From Ureibacillus thermophilus (GTDB lineage Bacteria > Bacillota > Bacilli > Bacillales_A > Planococcaceae), in assembly GCF_042657185.1 (NCBI RefSeq), contig NZ_JBHSNN010000002.1: 64,000 bases of DNA, one strand, 5' to 3'. The notes beneath the pieces were generated by a model, which did no database searches, had not been told where the DNA came from, and saw only the letters and a list, made by a program, of their open reading frames with translations. A program made the position numbers and the translations under genes. Every line of letters begins with the position of its first letter. Position 1 is the first letter of the stretch. Shown piece by piece: positions 1-6,972 of the stretch.

Positions 1-105
1 ACGGTTATGGGTTATTTCACCCTCATATTCGCATTGACGATAACGGTCGTAAATGACCATTGTACTTTTCCACATACTGACATCAAATGCCACTACGTGT
101 TTCAT
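1..105 (-). CDS. IS110-family transposase, N-terminal fragment cut by window edge
   Basis: Thirty-five codons of an ORF start at an ATG (105-103) and run off the left edge. A purine-rich ribosome binding site (GGAGAGG on the - strand) lies about 8 bases upstream. The N-terminus reads MKHVVAFDVSMWKS and continues with a TMVIYD segment. This is the opening beta strand of the DEDD/RuvC-like domain of IS110-type transposases, with Asp8 the probable first catalytic acid. These enzymes recombine DNA guided by an element-encoded bridge RNA. The frame is too short for the automatic ORF threshold and overlaps no other gene. Family assignment rests on recognition of the N-terminal motif only; the serine-containing C-terminal domain is outside the window, so intactness cannot be judged. 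Confidence 0.68.
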   Translation of the reverse strand, partial: MKHVVAFDVSMWKSTMVIYDRYRQCEYEGEITHNR

Positions 106-296
106 ATTTTCTGCCTCTCCTTTTTAGCCAAACATAGAAGTTCTTCACATTGCCTTATCGATTCCACTTTCTTATACACGGTCTCTATGGACCCNNNNNN
201 NNNNNNNNNNNNNNNNNNNNNNNNNNNNNNNNNTGTTTTTAATACGGACTCTATTTGGTCCCAGGAGCTGTTCGACCTTCCTTCACTTCTACTATA
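106..296 (-). ncRNA. Candidate IS110 bridge-RNA region, interrupted by an N gap
   Basis: The roughly 190 bases upstream of the transposase start hold no ORF. On the - strand they can form a GGAC/GTCC hairpin (261-246) and a GGTC/GACC hairpin (193-180) whose loops share a related ATAGA core. In IS110-group elements the long left non-coding end encodes the bridge RNA, so this placement fits. The N run (195-233) lies between the two hairpins, so the fold cannot be completed and the element end cannot be fixed. The RNA call is inference from position and family knowledge. Confidence 0.35.
195..233. other. Assembly gap of 39 N
   Basis: Thirty-nine consecutive undetermined bases. They lie inside the leader of the IS110-type transposase, where multiple genomic copies of the element would make short-read assembly fail. 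ORFs called across this stretch are artefacts. Confidence 0.98.
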
Positions 297-337
297 AAAA
301 AATAGTAGCACAAACCTTGGCCTAGGTCTGTACTACT
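297..337 (-). terminator. Hairpin followed by T-run on the - strand
   Basis: AGTAGCACAAACC (304-316) pairs with GGTCTGTACTACT (325-337) around an 8-base loop, with one internal mismatch and one G-T pair. On the - strand the stem is followed by ATTTTTTT. A near-identical hairpin lies at 41611-41643, where it clearly ends a - strand operon. Here it sits just outside the IS110 leader, so it may be the terminator of a gene displaced by the insertion. Confidence 0.6.
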
Positions 338-370
338 AATGTTAGTATGTTTTTGGTTTAATTCGAGTAT

Positions 371-486
371 TTTATAGAAAAATGAACATATTATATAATA
401 CAACGTTCCGCCACGTTGCGGACATTTCGCCTTTATAGGCCTAGTAGGAAGCCATTCACTTGTGTGGATGGCTTCTTGCTTTTTTT
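371..486 (+). ncRNA. Candidate orphan small RNA (promoter to terminator, no ORF)
   Basis: A TATAAT -10 (394-399) has a weak TTTATA -35 (371-376) 17 bases upstream. A strong intrinsic terminator follows at 448-486. The predicted transcript of about 80 bases, from near 406, holds a small TCCGC/GCGGA hairpin plus the terminator stem and no credible ORF. It could be a trans-acting RNA or the remains of a leader whose gene was lost. The -35 is poor, so this is a proposal rather than a firm call. Confidence 0.35.
448..486 (+). terminator. Intrinsic terminator
   Basis: GAAGCCATTCAC (448-459) pairs with GTGGATGGCTTC (464-475), one G-T wobble, followed by TTGC and seven T. No gene ends immediately upstream, which is why the preceding stretch is proposed as a short non-coding transcript. 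From 487 to 702 nothing further is evident beyond the ywiB ribosome binding site. Confidence 0.85.
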
Positions 487-702
487 AAAATTATCATTCC
501 TAAACATACGCTCGTCGCTTTGATTTGTCCAAAAGTGAAACATTATTTTTCGTTATATTGCATTGTACAAAATAGATAGAAAGCAGTTTAAAATGAAGAT
601 GAAGCCTTGATATGATTGAATTTTTATTAGTTCTCTTGAAATTCTTTGCAAGGCGATAATATAATAAATAAGTTAAGTATACATAAGGAGTGCCCGCAGG
701 AA

Positions 703-1140
703 ATGAGTGTTGAAAAAAACGTAAAAATCAAAGTTATTTCGACTATCCGTCCCATTGAAGGGGAAGAGGAAACCTACGAATTGTGGCTTCAAGGAGTTTG
801 GTTAAAAAAGAACGAGAAAATGTATTTGCGCTATGAAGAATTTTTGGAAGACCAAAGGATTCGGACAACAGTGAAAATGAACAATGACAATGCACTCATT
901 TTGCGCAGTGGAGCTGTCAAAATGCGGCTTCCTTTTAGCTTAGAAAGCAAACAAAATGGCCATTACGACACAATTTATGGAACATTGCCTTTGCAAACGA
1001 AAACTCATCGGTTGGGGTTTGAACATACAGAAGAAAATAATATCAGTGGCAGATTTAATGTGCAGTATGATTTAATTGTTAGTGGACAATCAGTCGGACA
1101 TTATACTTTGGAAATACAATACACGGAGGGACAAGCATGA
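703..1140 (+). CDS. ywiB: DUF1934 family beta-barrel protein (YwiB-like)
   Basis: This 145-residue protein resembles B. subtilis YwiB, a DUF1934 protein with a lipocalin-like beta-barrel fold and unknown biochemical role. The sequence alternates hydrophobic and polar residues as expected for beta strands and has no signal peptide. The ATG at 703 is chosen because AAGGAG lies 12 bases upstream and the product then matches the family length of about 142; an upstream in-frame start at 646 would add 19 unmatched residues. The stop overlaps the argS start (ATGA at 1137-1140), implying translational coupling. The ywiB-argS pair is conserved in Bacillus, but the functional link is unknown. Confidence 0.85.
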   Translation: MSVEKNVKIKVISTIRPIEGEEETYELWLQGVWLKKNEKMYLRYEEFLEDQRIRTTVKMNNDNALILRSGAVKMRLPFSLESKQNGHYDTIYGTLPLQTKTHRLGFEHTEENNISGRFNVQYDLIVSGQSVGHYTLEIQYTEGQA

Positions 1141-2804
1141 ATGCAGTAGAACAATTGCAGGAAAAATTGAGAAACTTGTTAAAAGCGGCTGTTGAGAAAG
1201 CTCAAATTTTAGAAGAGGGCGCAGAGTTTCAAGTGCAGATCGAAGTACCAAAAGATCAAACAAAAGGCGACTTTGCAACAAACTTGGCTATGCAGCTGAC
1301 GAAACTTGCAAAAAAACCGCCTCGTCAAATTGCAGAAGCGATTGTCGAGAATCTTGAAACAGAAGGCACGGAAATTGAAAAAGTAGAAATTGCAGGACCT
1401 GGCTTTATTAACATCTTTGTGCGCAAAGATTTCCTTGCGGACATCGTAAAAGCAGTATTTGATCAAGGCGAAAATTACGGTCGCTCAAATGCTGGAGGAG
1501 GCGAAAAAATTCAAGTGGAGTTTGTTTCGGCAAATCCTACCGGTGACCTTCACTTAGGACATGCCCGCGGTGCTGCATTCGGCGACTCCCTGTGCAACAT
1601 TTTAGATTTTGCAGGTTACGATGTTACTCGAGAATATTACATTAATGACGCGGGAAATCAAATTAACAACTTGGCATATTCTCTAGAAGCGCGCTACAAA
1701 CAAGCATTGGGCCTAGATGCGGAAATGCCGGAAGATGGCTACTATGGCCAAGACATTATCGATATTGCCAAAACACTTGCTGACCAATACGGAGATTCTA
1801 TTTTGGAAAAATCGGATGAAGAACGCTTCAACTTCTTCCGTGAAAAAGGGCTCGCTTTGGAGCTTGAAAAATTGAAAAAAGACTTGGAAAACTTCCGCGT
1901 TCGCTTTGATGTATGGTACTCTGAAACGTCCTTATATAAGAGCGGAAAAATCGACAAAGCCTTAGATAAATTAAGAGCGAACGGCCACATCTATGAGAAA
2001 GACGGAGCGACTTGGTTCCGCTCTACAACATTCGGCGATGACAAAGACCGCGTGTTGATTAAATCAGATGGTTCATATACTTACTTGACACCGGACATTG
2101 CTTACCACGAAGACAAAATTCAGCGAGGCTTCGACAAACTCATCAACGTATGGGGAGCAGACCACCATGGCTACATTCCGCGCATGAAAGCGGCCATCGA
2201 AGCTCTTGGCTATGACCGCGACAAATTGGAAGTGGAAGTCATCCAAATGGTGCAGCTTTATAAAAACGGCGAAAAATACAAAATGAGCAAACGTACAGGA
2301 AATGCCGTAACGATGCGTGAACTAGTAGAAGAAGTAGGCCTTGATGCTGTGCGCTACTACTTTGTAAAAACAGCTTGCGATTCCCATATGGACTTTGACT
2401 TAGACCTTGCCGTGGCGGAGTCCAATGAAAACCCGGTATATTATGTCCAATATGCCCATGCACGCATTTGCTCCATTTTACGTGCTGCAGAAGAACAAGG
2501 TTTCCATCCATCTTTAGAAAACTTGCATTTATTAACGGATGAAAAATCTGAAGAAGTGCTGAAAAAAGTTGGCACATTCCCGCAAGTTGTGGCAGAAGCG
2601 GCAAAATATCGAACACCTCACCGCATTGCAAATTACATTCAAGAACTGGCGGCATCGTTCCATAGCTTCTACAATGCCGAAAAAGTATTGAATTCGGACA
2701 ACAAAGAATTGACAGAAGCGCGCCTTGCCTTAATTCAAGCCGTTCGCATCACCCTTGCTAATGCTTTAAGATTAATAGGCGTATCTGCACCTGAAAAAAT
2801 GTAA
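1137..2804 (+). CDS. argS: Arginyl-tRNA synthetase
   Basis: Class I aminoacyl-tRNA synthetase charging tRNA-Arg with arginine in the cytosol. The 555-residue length equals the B. subtilis enzyme. The N-terminal additive domain (about 1-115) precedes the Rossmann catalytic core. The HIGH-type signature appears as HLGH near residues 139-142, within an ANPTGDLHLGHARG segment. The KMSKS-type loop is KMSKR at 382-386. The C-terminal DALR anticodon-binding helical domain spans about 440-555. The start overlaps the ywiB stop by four bases, and a strong terminator follows. ArgRS aminoacylates only in the presence of its tRNA; nothing in the sequence departs from that family. Confidence 0.98.
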   Translation: MNAVEQLQEKLRNLLKAAVEKAQILEEGAEFQVQIEVPKDQTKGDFATNLAMQLTKLAKKPPRQIAEAIVENLETEGTEIEKVEIAGPGFINIFVRKDFLADIVKAVFDQGENYGRSNAGGGEKIQVEFVSANPTGDLHLGHARGAAFGDSLCNILDFAGYDVTREYYINDAGNQINNLAYSLEARYKQALGLDAEMPEDGYYGQDIIDIAKTLADQYGDSILEKSDEERFNFFREKGLALELEKLKKDLENFRVRFDVWYSETSLYKSGKIDKALDKLRANGHIYEKDGATWFRSTTFGDDKDRVLIKSDGSYTYLTPDIAYHEDKIQRGFDKLINVWGADHHGYIPRMKAAIEALGYDRDKLEVEVIQMVQLYKNGEKYKMSKRTGNAVTMRELVEEVGLDAVRYYFVKTACDSHMDFDLDLAVAESNENPVYYVQYAHARICSILRAAEEQGFHPSLENLHLLTDEKSEEVLKKVGTFPQVVAEAAKYRTPHRIANYIQELAASFHSFYNAEKVLNSDNKELTEARLALIQAVRITLANALRLIGVSAPEKM

Positions 2805-2816
2805 AATTTCAGATCC

Positions 2817-2846
2817 ACCAGCCTCATTAGTTGGGGCTGGTTTTTA
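2817..2846 (+). terminator. argS terminator
   Basis: ACCAGCC (2817-2823) pairs perfectly with GGCTGGT (2835-2841) and is followed by a T-run. It lies 13 bases after the argS stop and ends the ywiB-argS transcript. Confidence 0.9.
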
Positions 2847-2848
2847 TA

Positions 2849-3124
2849 TAAGAGGCTGGGACATAAACAAAAAATGAAAGGGGCAGTTGAAAGAGTTTTG
2901 ATAAAAAATTGATATAACTAAAAATTGATTGGAGTGACGGGGCGACTCCTGCGACGAGCCCTCTCGAGACACCGCAGGAGCGAAGTAATGAGCTCCGAGG
3001 AGGCTCGAGCCGGGCCCGCGGAAAGCGTCCCCGGAACGGAAATCAATTTTAATAACATATCAAAAAAACATCATTTTCTCCTTTGAGAAAATGATGTTTT
3101 TTTAGATTTGTCCCAGCCTCTTTT
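2849..3124 (+). repeat. Dispersed intergenic repeat with terminal inverted repeats, copy 1
   Basis: This 276-bp element begins AAGAGGCTGGGACA and ends with the exact inverse TGTCCCAGCCTCTT, giving 14-bp terminal inverted repeats. Inside are an ATTGATT/AATCAAT pair, a GC-rich block with GACTCCTGCG and GCGGAAAGCGTCCCC motifs, and a perfect AACATCATTTTCTC hairpin near the right end. The GC-rich block resembles a repeat I recognise as common in Bacillaceae intergenic DNA. There is no ORF, so it behaves like a MITE or structured RNA element. A second copy lies at 10988-11224 in the same orientation. It sits just after the argS terminator. Confidence 0.85.
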
Positions 3125-3125
3125 A

Positions 3126-3154
3126 TTGACAAAGAAATCACTATTAAGTACAAT
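3126..3154 (+). promoter_or_regulatory. Sigma-A promoter (distal) for the flavoprotein/ABC operon
   Basis: A perfect TTGACA (3126-3131), a 17-base spacer and TACAAT (3149-3154). It directs transcription of a leader of about 200 bases before the gene at 3365. Confidence 0.8.
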
Positions 3155-3213
3155 GATAGTCAATTCCAACCTGTTAAGTTGGTATTAGGTTAAAAGAAAA
3201 GGCGATTTTCCTT

Positions 3214-3241
3214 GCGAAAGGACAAAAATTCGTTCTTTCGC
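3214..3241 (+). other. Stem-loop in the leader between two promoters
   Basis: GCGAAAGGAC (3214-3223) pairs with GTTCTTTCGC (3232-3241), ten base pairs with one G-T. It has no following T-run, so it is not a terminator. It could be an operator or a transcript-stability element of the distal promoter. Confidence 0.45.
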
Positions 3242-3274
3242 GAAAAATTAATTCCCATAAATAAACTTATGTTA

Positions 3275-3303
3275 TTGACTAGTAAAGTCGAAAAATGTAG
3301 AAT
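3275..3303 (+). promoter_or_regulatory. Sigma-A promoter (proximal) for the flavoprotein/ABC operon
   Basis: TTGACT (3275-3280), a 17-base spacer and TAGAAT (3298-3303). This second well-formed promoter lies about 60 bases before the GTG start at 3365, so the operon appears to have dual promoters. Confidence 0.75.
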
Positions 3304-3364
3304 CATATCATATTATAAATAGAAGTATTTTTATAGGATTAATTTTTTTTCTTTTTGAAAGGTA

Positions 3365-4549
3365 GTGAAAATTTCCGTGAAAGAACTATTTATCAAAACG
3401 GAAGAACAACGGAAATGGTTGGAAAAATTGAAAACATTGGAGCTGCCTATTAAAGAACGCGCCCAAGTAAACGATGAACAATCGCTTTTCCCCCATGACA
3501 ATATAAACAAATTGCGTGAAATTGGTTATACAAAAGTGACGCTCCCAAAGGAATATGGCGGTGATGGATTCAACATTTATGATGCCATCTTACTGCAAGA
3601 AACCTTGGGCAGTTATGATGGAAGCACAGCCCTTTCCATCGGTTGGACGCTGCTTACGGTTGGGGATGTTTACGAATCGAAAAGTTGGCCAAAAGAAAAA
3701 CTGGATGAATTTGCGGAAGCTGTGGCAAAAGGGGCTATCATCAACAAAATTGTCAGTGAAGTCATTACAGGAAGCCCAATCCGCGGAGGACGTCCAGGAA
3801 CGAGCGCTGTGAAAAAGGGCAATAAGTGGGTCATCAACGGCCGCAAAGCCTATGCCACATGTTCGCCTGAATTGGATTATTTTTTGGTCACTGCATGGAT
3901 TCCTGAGATTGAAAGCACCGGAAATTTCTTAATTCATAAGGATGCGAAAGGATTATCCATCGAAGAAACATGGGATACCGTTGCCATGAAAGCGACAGGA
4001 AGCCATGATTTGGTGTTGAATAATGTGGAAGTGGCTGAATCCGACTTGGTGGAAATCCCTAATTACCAAACGGGCTTTAAATTAAACGGCTGGTTGTTGA
4101 TTATTCCGGCAACCTATCTCGGAATCGCCCAGGCAGCCCGCGACTATGCGGTGGAATTTGCCAACCAACATTCGCCAAACAGCATTCAAGGAACCATTGC
4201 TACATTGCCGAATGTGCAATCACTTATCGGGGAAATTGATTTGCTTCTTGCACAAGCACGCTTCACTCTTTACGGAGCAGCCCAAAGCTATATCGAATTA
4301 ATCAACAAAGGAAATCTTGCTGCAAAAGAAGCCGACAACATTGTGAATGCGGTGAATGTAGCAAAATATACCGTGACGAATAACGCCCTATCCATTGTCG
4401 ATAAAGCGATGAGAGTTGTAGGCGCAAAAAGTTTGCAGCGCAACAATCCGTTGCAGCGTTATTATCGAGATGTTCGCGCAGGTCTTCATAATCCGCCTAT
4501 GGATGATTTGACAATAAAAAAATTGGCGGAATCAGCATTAAAATTATAA
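3365..4549 (+). CDS. Acyl-CoA dehydrogenase-fold flavoprotein (YdbM/SfnB-like)
   Basis: This 394-residue protein has the acyl-CoA dehydrogenase fold: N-terminal helical domain (to about 115), beta domain (about 120-225) and C-terminal helical domain. It lacks the EGT catalytic-base motif seen in the true dehydrogenases at 16093 and 17250. Instead it ends with YYRDVRAGLHNPPMDD, typical of YdbM/SfnB/DszC-like flavoproteins, several of which act on sulfur compounds. It precedes a cystine-type importer, so a role in sulfur-compound use is likely but inferred. The GTG start follows GAAAGG; a GTG four codons downstream is an alternative. Two sigma-A promoters lie upstream. Confidence 0.82.
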   Translation: MKISVKELFIKTEEQRKWLEKLKTLELPIKERAQVNDEQSLFPHDNINKLREIGYTKVTLPKEYGGDGFNIYDAILLQETLGSYDGSTALSIGWTLLTVGDVYESKSWPKEKLDEFAEAVAKGAIINKIVSEVITGSPIRGGRPGTSAVKKGNKWVINGRKAYATCSPELDYFLVTAWIPEIESTGNFLIHKDAKGLSIEETWDTVAMKATGSHDLVLNNVEVAESDLVEIPNYQTGFKLNGWLLIIPATYLGIAQAARDYAVEFANQHSPNSIQGTIATLPNVQSLIGEIDLLLAQARFTLYGAAQSYIELINKGNLAAKEADNIVNAVNVAKYTVTNNALSIVDKAMRVVGAKSLQRNNPLQRYYRDVRAGLHNPPMDDLTIKKLAESALKL

Positions 4550-4577
4550 ATTTATTCAAATTTAGGAGGCGTCAACA

Positions 4578-5459
4578 ATGAAATTTAAAAAATTATTGAA
4601 ATTAGGGGCTATCGGTTTACTTGCAGCTTCCCTGGCTGCTTGCGGAGGAGAAGATACTTCTACTTCAGAAAATAAAAATGCAGAAGAATCCGGCTCAGAT
4701 GTAAAAAAAGTAAAAGTAGCCTATGCAATTTCCTGGAAGCCGATTACGTACCAAGATGAAAAAGGCAATCCGGCAGGTTATGAATTGGATATGTTGAGAC
4801 TGGTGGATGAAAAATTAGAAGACTATGAATTTGAATATATTGGAACAACAGATGACGATCTGCTCATCGGGGTGGAACAAGGCAAATATGACTTAGGTGT
4901 AAAAAACATTTTCTATACGGATGAAAGAGCCGAAAAATACATTTTCCCTAAAGAATTTACAGGACTCAGCAGCGTTGGTTTATTGTTGAAAAAAGAAAAT
5001 GCCCATATTAAAGATTTATCTGATTTTGCGGCTGCCGGGTTAGAGCTTGCGCCAATCGCTGCTAATAACGCGCAATACACAGTGGTGGCAAAATACAATG
5101 AAGAACATCCAGACAACCAAGTGAAATTGGTGGCAGGCGATACGTTTGCAGTAGATATTGTGCAATGGGTGAACGAAGGCCGTGCGGATGGAGGAATTGC
5201 TTTAGAACCAGTGATCGAAAAACAAATTAACGATCCAGAAGGTCCATACCATAATTTGAAAGATGAATTAGTGTATAACGAATTTACAGTAATTAAAACT
5301 TGGACGCTATTTAACAAAAACCAACAAGAATTGGCAGATGCTTTTGATGAGGCGGTAAAAGAAATTAAACAAACGGATGCACTCAATAAATTGATGGTAA
5401 AACATTATGGCCGTGACTTATTTGAAGTGTTGAAAAAAGTGGAAGCTGAGTCTAAATAA
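4578..5459 (+). CDS. tcyK: Amino-acid ABC transporter substrate-binding lipoprotein (cystine type)
   Basis: This extracellular solute-binding protein (family 3) captures an amino acid for the importer that follows. A basic N-terminus and hydrophobic stretch end in the lipobox LAAC, so Cys22 should be lipidated and anchored to the outer face of the membrane. An acidic, serine-rich linker (about 25-45) precedes the two-lobed binding domain, starting near VKVAYAISWKP. Length is 293 residues. AGGAGG lies 9 bases before the ATG. The order binding protein, two permeases, ATPase matches B. subtilis tcyJKLMN, which has two binding proteins where this locus has one. The substrate is inferred from resemblance. 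Confidence 0.82.
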   Translation: MKFKKLLKLGAIGLLAASLAACGGEDTSTSENKNAEESGSDVKKVKVAYAISWKPITYQDEKGNPAGYELDMLRLVDEKLEDYEFEYIGTTDDDLLIGVEQGKYDLGVKNIFYTDERAEKYIFPKEFTGLSSVGLLLKKENAHIKDLSDFAAAGLELAPIAANNAQYTVVAKYNEEHPDNQVKLVAGDTFAVDIVQWVNEGRADGGIALEPVIEKQINDPEGPYHNLKDELVYNEFTVIKTWTLFNKNQQELADAFDEAVKEIKQTDALNKLMVKHYGRDLFEVLKKVEAESK

Positions 5460-5524
5460 CTCATGATGGGCTGTTGGGTAGATTACCTTACAGCCTTATT
5501 TTTTAAGTAAATAGGGGTGAAAGG

Positions 5525-6241
5525 ATGTTTTTTGAAAAGTACTTTGATATCGATTATTTATGGGGAGCTTTTCCACAACTCTTGCCCTACTTGAAAATTA
5601 CTTTTGCGGTGGCTGGGCTTGCCGTAGTATTTGGCACATTGCTCGGTTTAGTTCTGGCATTTATGAAAATGGGGAAAAGCAAAATATTGCAGATTGTTGC
5701 CCATAGTTATACAACGGTTATGCGCTGTACTCCCTCCATCGTGCTATTGTTCCTTGTTTACTACGGCGTTCCTTTCTTATCGGAAGCATTGTTTCACATT
5801 AATTTGCAGGATATCTATACAGGGGTTTTCGTTGTGATTGCGTTTTCCCTTCAATTCGCAGCAATGATGTCGGAAGTGATTCGTTCAGCCATCCAGTCCA
5901 TTAATAAAGGACAGTTTGAAGCGGCAGTGAGCGTGGGATTAACGCCTTGGCAAGCGTATAGACGCATCATTTTCCCTCAAGCAATTGTTGTAGCCCTTCC
6001 AAACTTCGGGAATGGTCTCATTGCCATCTTACAAGAAGGGGCATTGGCGTATACTATCGGGTTTATCGATATTGTGGGGAAAGCGAATCTCATCATTTCC
6101 AGCAATTTCAACTCTCATGCGTTGGAAATTTATATTGCTTTAGCCATCATTTATTGGGTGATTTCAATTGTCATTGAGAGAGTATTTGATCTTTTGGAAA
6201 AAGCGTTCAGCAAAGGTTCGCGTTCAATTAAAGCATCGTAG
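5525..6241 (+). CDS. tcyL: Amino-acid ABC transporter permease (TcyL-like)
   Basis: This 238-residue integral membrane permease of the polar amino-acid (HisM/GlnP) class carries hydrophobic segments from about residue 20 to the end. The EAA loop that contacts the ATPase is visible as EAAVSVGLTPWQAYRRI near 137-151, followed by IIFPQA. AGGGGTG lies about 8 bases before the ATG. It heads the permease pair, with the second permease starting 14 bases after its stop, so the two probably form a heterodimeric channel. The 65-base gap to the binding-protein gene holds a weak repeat but no convincing terminator. Confidence 0.85.
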   Translation: MFFEKYFDIDYLWGAFPQLLPYLKITFAVAGLAVVFGTLLGLVLAFMKMGKSKILQIVAHSYTTVMRCTPSIVLLFLVYYGVPFLSEALFHINLQDIYTGVFVVIAFSLQFAAMMSEVIRSAIQSINKGQFEAAVSVGLTPWQAYRRIIFPQAIVVALPNFGNGLIAILQEGALAYTIGFIDIVGKANLIISSNFNSHALEIYIALAIIYWVISIVIERVFDLLEKAFSKGSRSIKAS

Positions 6242-6255
6242 GAGGTGGAGAGTAG

Positions 6256-6960
6256 ATGCTGGATATGGAATTTCTTGTCGATACATTTTTTGTTGCATTA
6301 TCCGGTGTGCCTGTCGCATTGCTTGTAACCGTGGTTTCCTTATTGATTGCATTGCCGATCGGTTTCTTATTCGCATTGACAAGAATCAATAAGATTCCCG
6401 TGTTGAATCAGCTGGCTAAAATTTATGTTTCGTTCGTTCGAGGCACGCCAGTGATTATACAAATCTTTGTTTTATACAGCTTTATTCCGATTGTTTTAAA
6501 TATGACCTTTGAAAAATACGACATCAATTATGAAGTGTATAAAATTCATCCAATCTGGTATGCATTTGTGATTTTTGCTTTCAATAAATCAGCGGTATTA
6601 ATAGAAGTGTTCCGCTCCGCTTTATCGACGGTGGAAAAGGGGCAATTGGAAGCGGCTTATTCCGTGGGGCTCACAACTGCTCAAGCATATCGGAGAATTA
6701 TCATTCCTCAGGCTCTTGTCTCTGCATTGCCGAATCTTGCGACAACCACAGTGAACTTGATTAAAGCGACATCCTTAGGGTATGCCATTTCCTTGCAAGA
6801 GATTACGTTAAAGGCAAAGGTGGCGGCCAACTTTGGCTACAACTATTTGGAAGCCTATATTGATATTTTCATTGTTTATCTAATTCTTTGTATTGCCGTT
6901 GAACAATTATTCAAGTATTTAGAGAAACGATTGAGCCGATATAAAATGGCAAGCGTTTAA
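6256..6960 (+). CDS. tcyM: Amino-acid ABC transporter permease (TcyM-like)
   Basis: This 234-residue partner permease is of the same family as the preceding gene, with N-terminal hydrophobic helices, FVRGTPVIIQIFVLY in the second helix region, and an EAA loop EAAYSVGLTTAQAYRRI near 133-149. AGGAGGTG lies before the ATG at 6256, and the ATPase gene begins 12 bases after the stop. Two different permeases in one amino-acid importer match the Tcy system. The family is certain; the exact amino acid is not. Confidence 0.85.
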   Translation: MLDMEFLVDTFFVALSGVPVALLVTVVSLLIALPIGFLFALTRINKIPVLNQLAKIYVSFVRGTPVIIQIFVLYSFIPIVLNMTFEKYDINYEVYKIHPIWYAFVIFAFNKSAVLIEVFRSALSTVEKGQLEAAYSVGLTTAQAYRRIIIPQALVSALPNLATTTVNLIKATSLGYAISLQEITLKAKVAANFGYNYLEAYIDIFIVYLILCIAVEQLFKYLEKRLSRYKMASV

Positions 6961-6972
6961 AGGAGGCATAAT

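Noticed and set aside
7..297. 96-codon + strand ORF at the left edge
   Set aside because: It is antisense to the transposase start and contains the N gap, which supplies part of its length.
3126..3364. S-box, T-box or clear CymR site before the flavoprotein gene
   Set aside because: The leader shows neither the SAM-I core nor a T-box sequence, and the only partial CymR-like match (around 3250-3272) had poor spacing.
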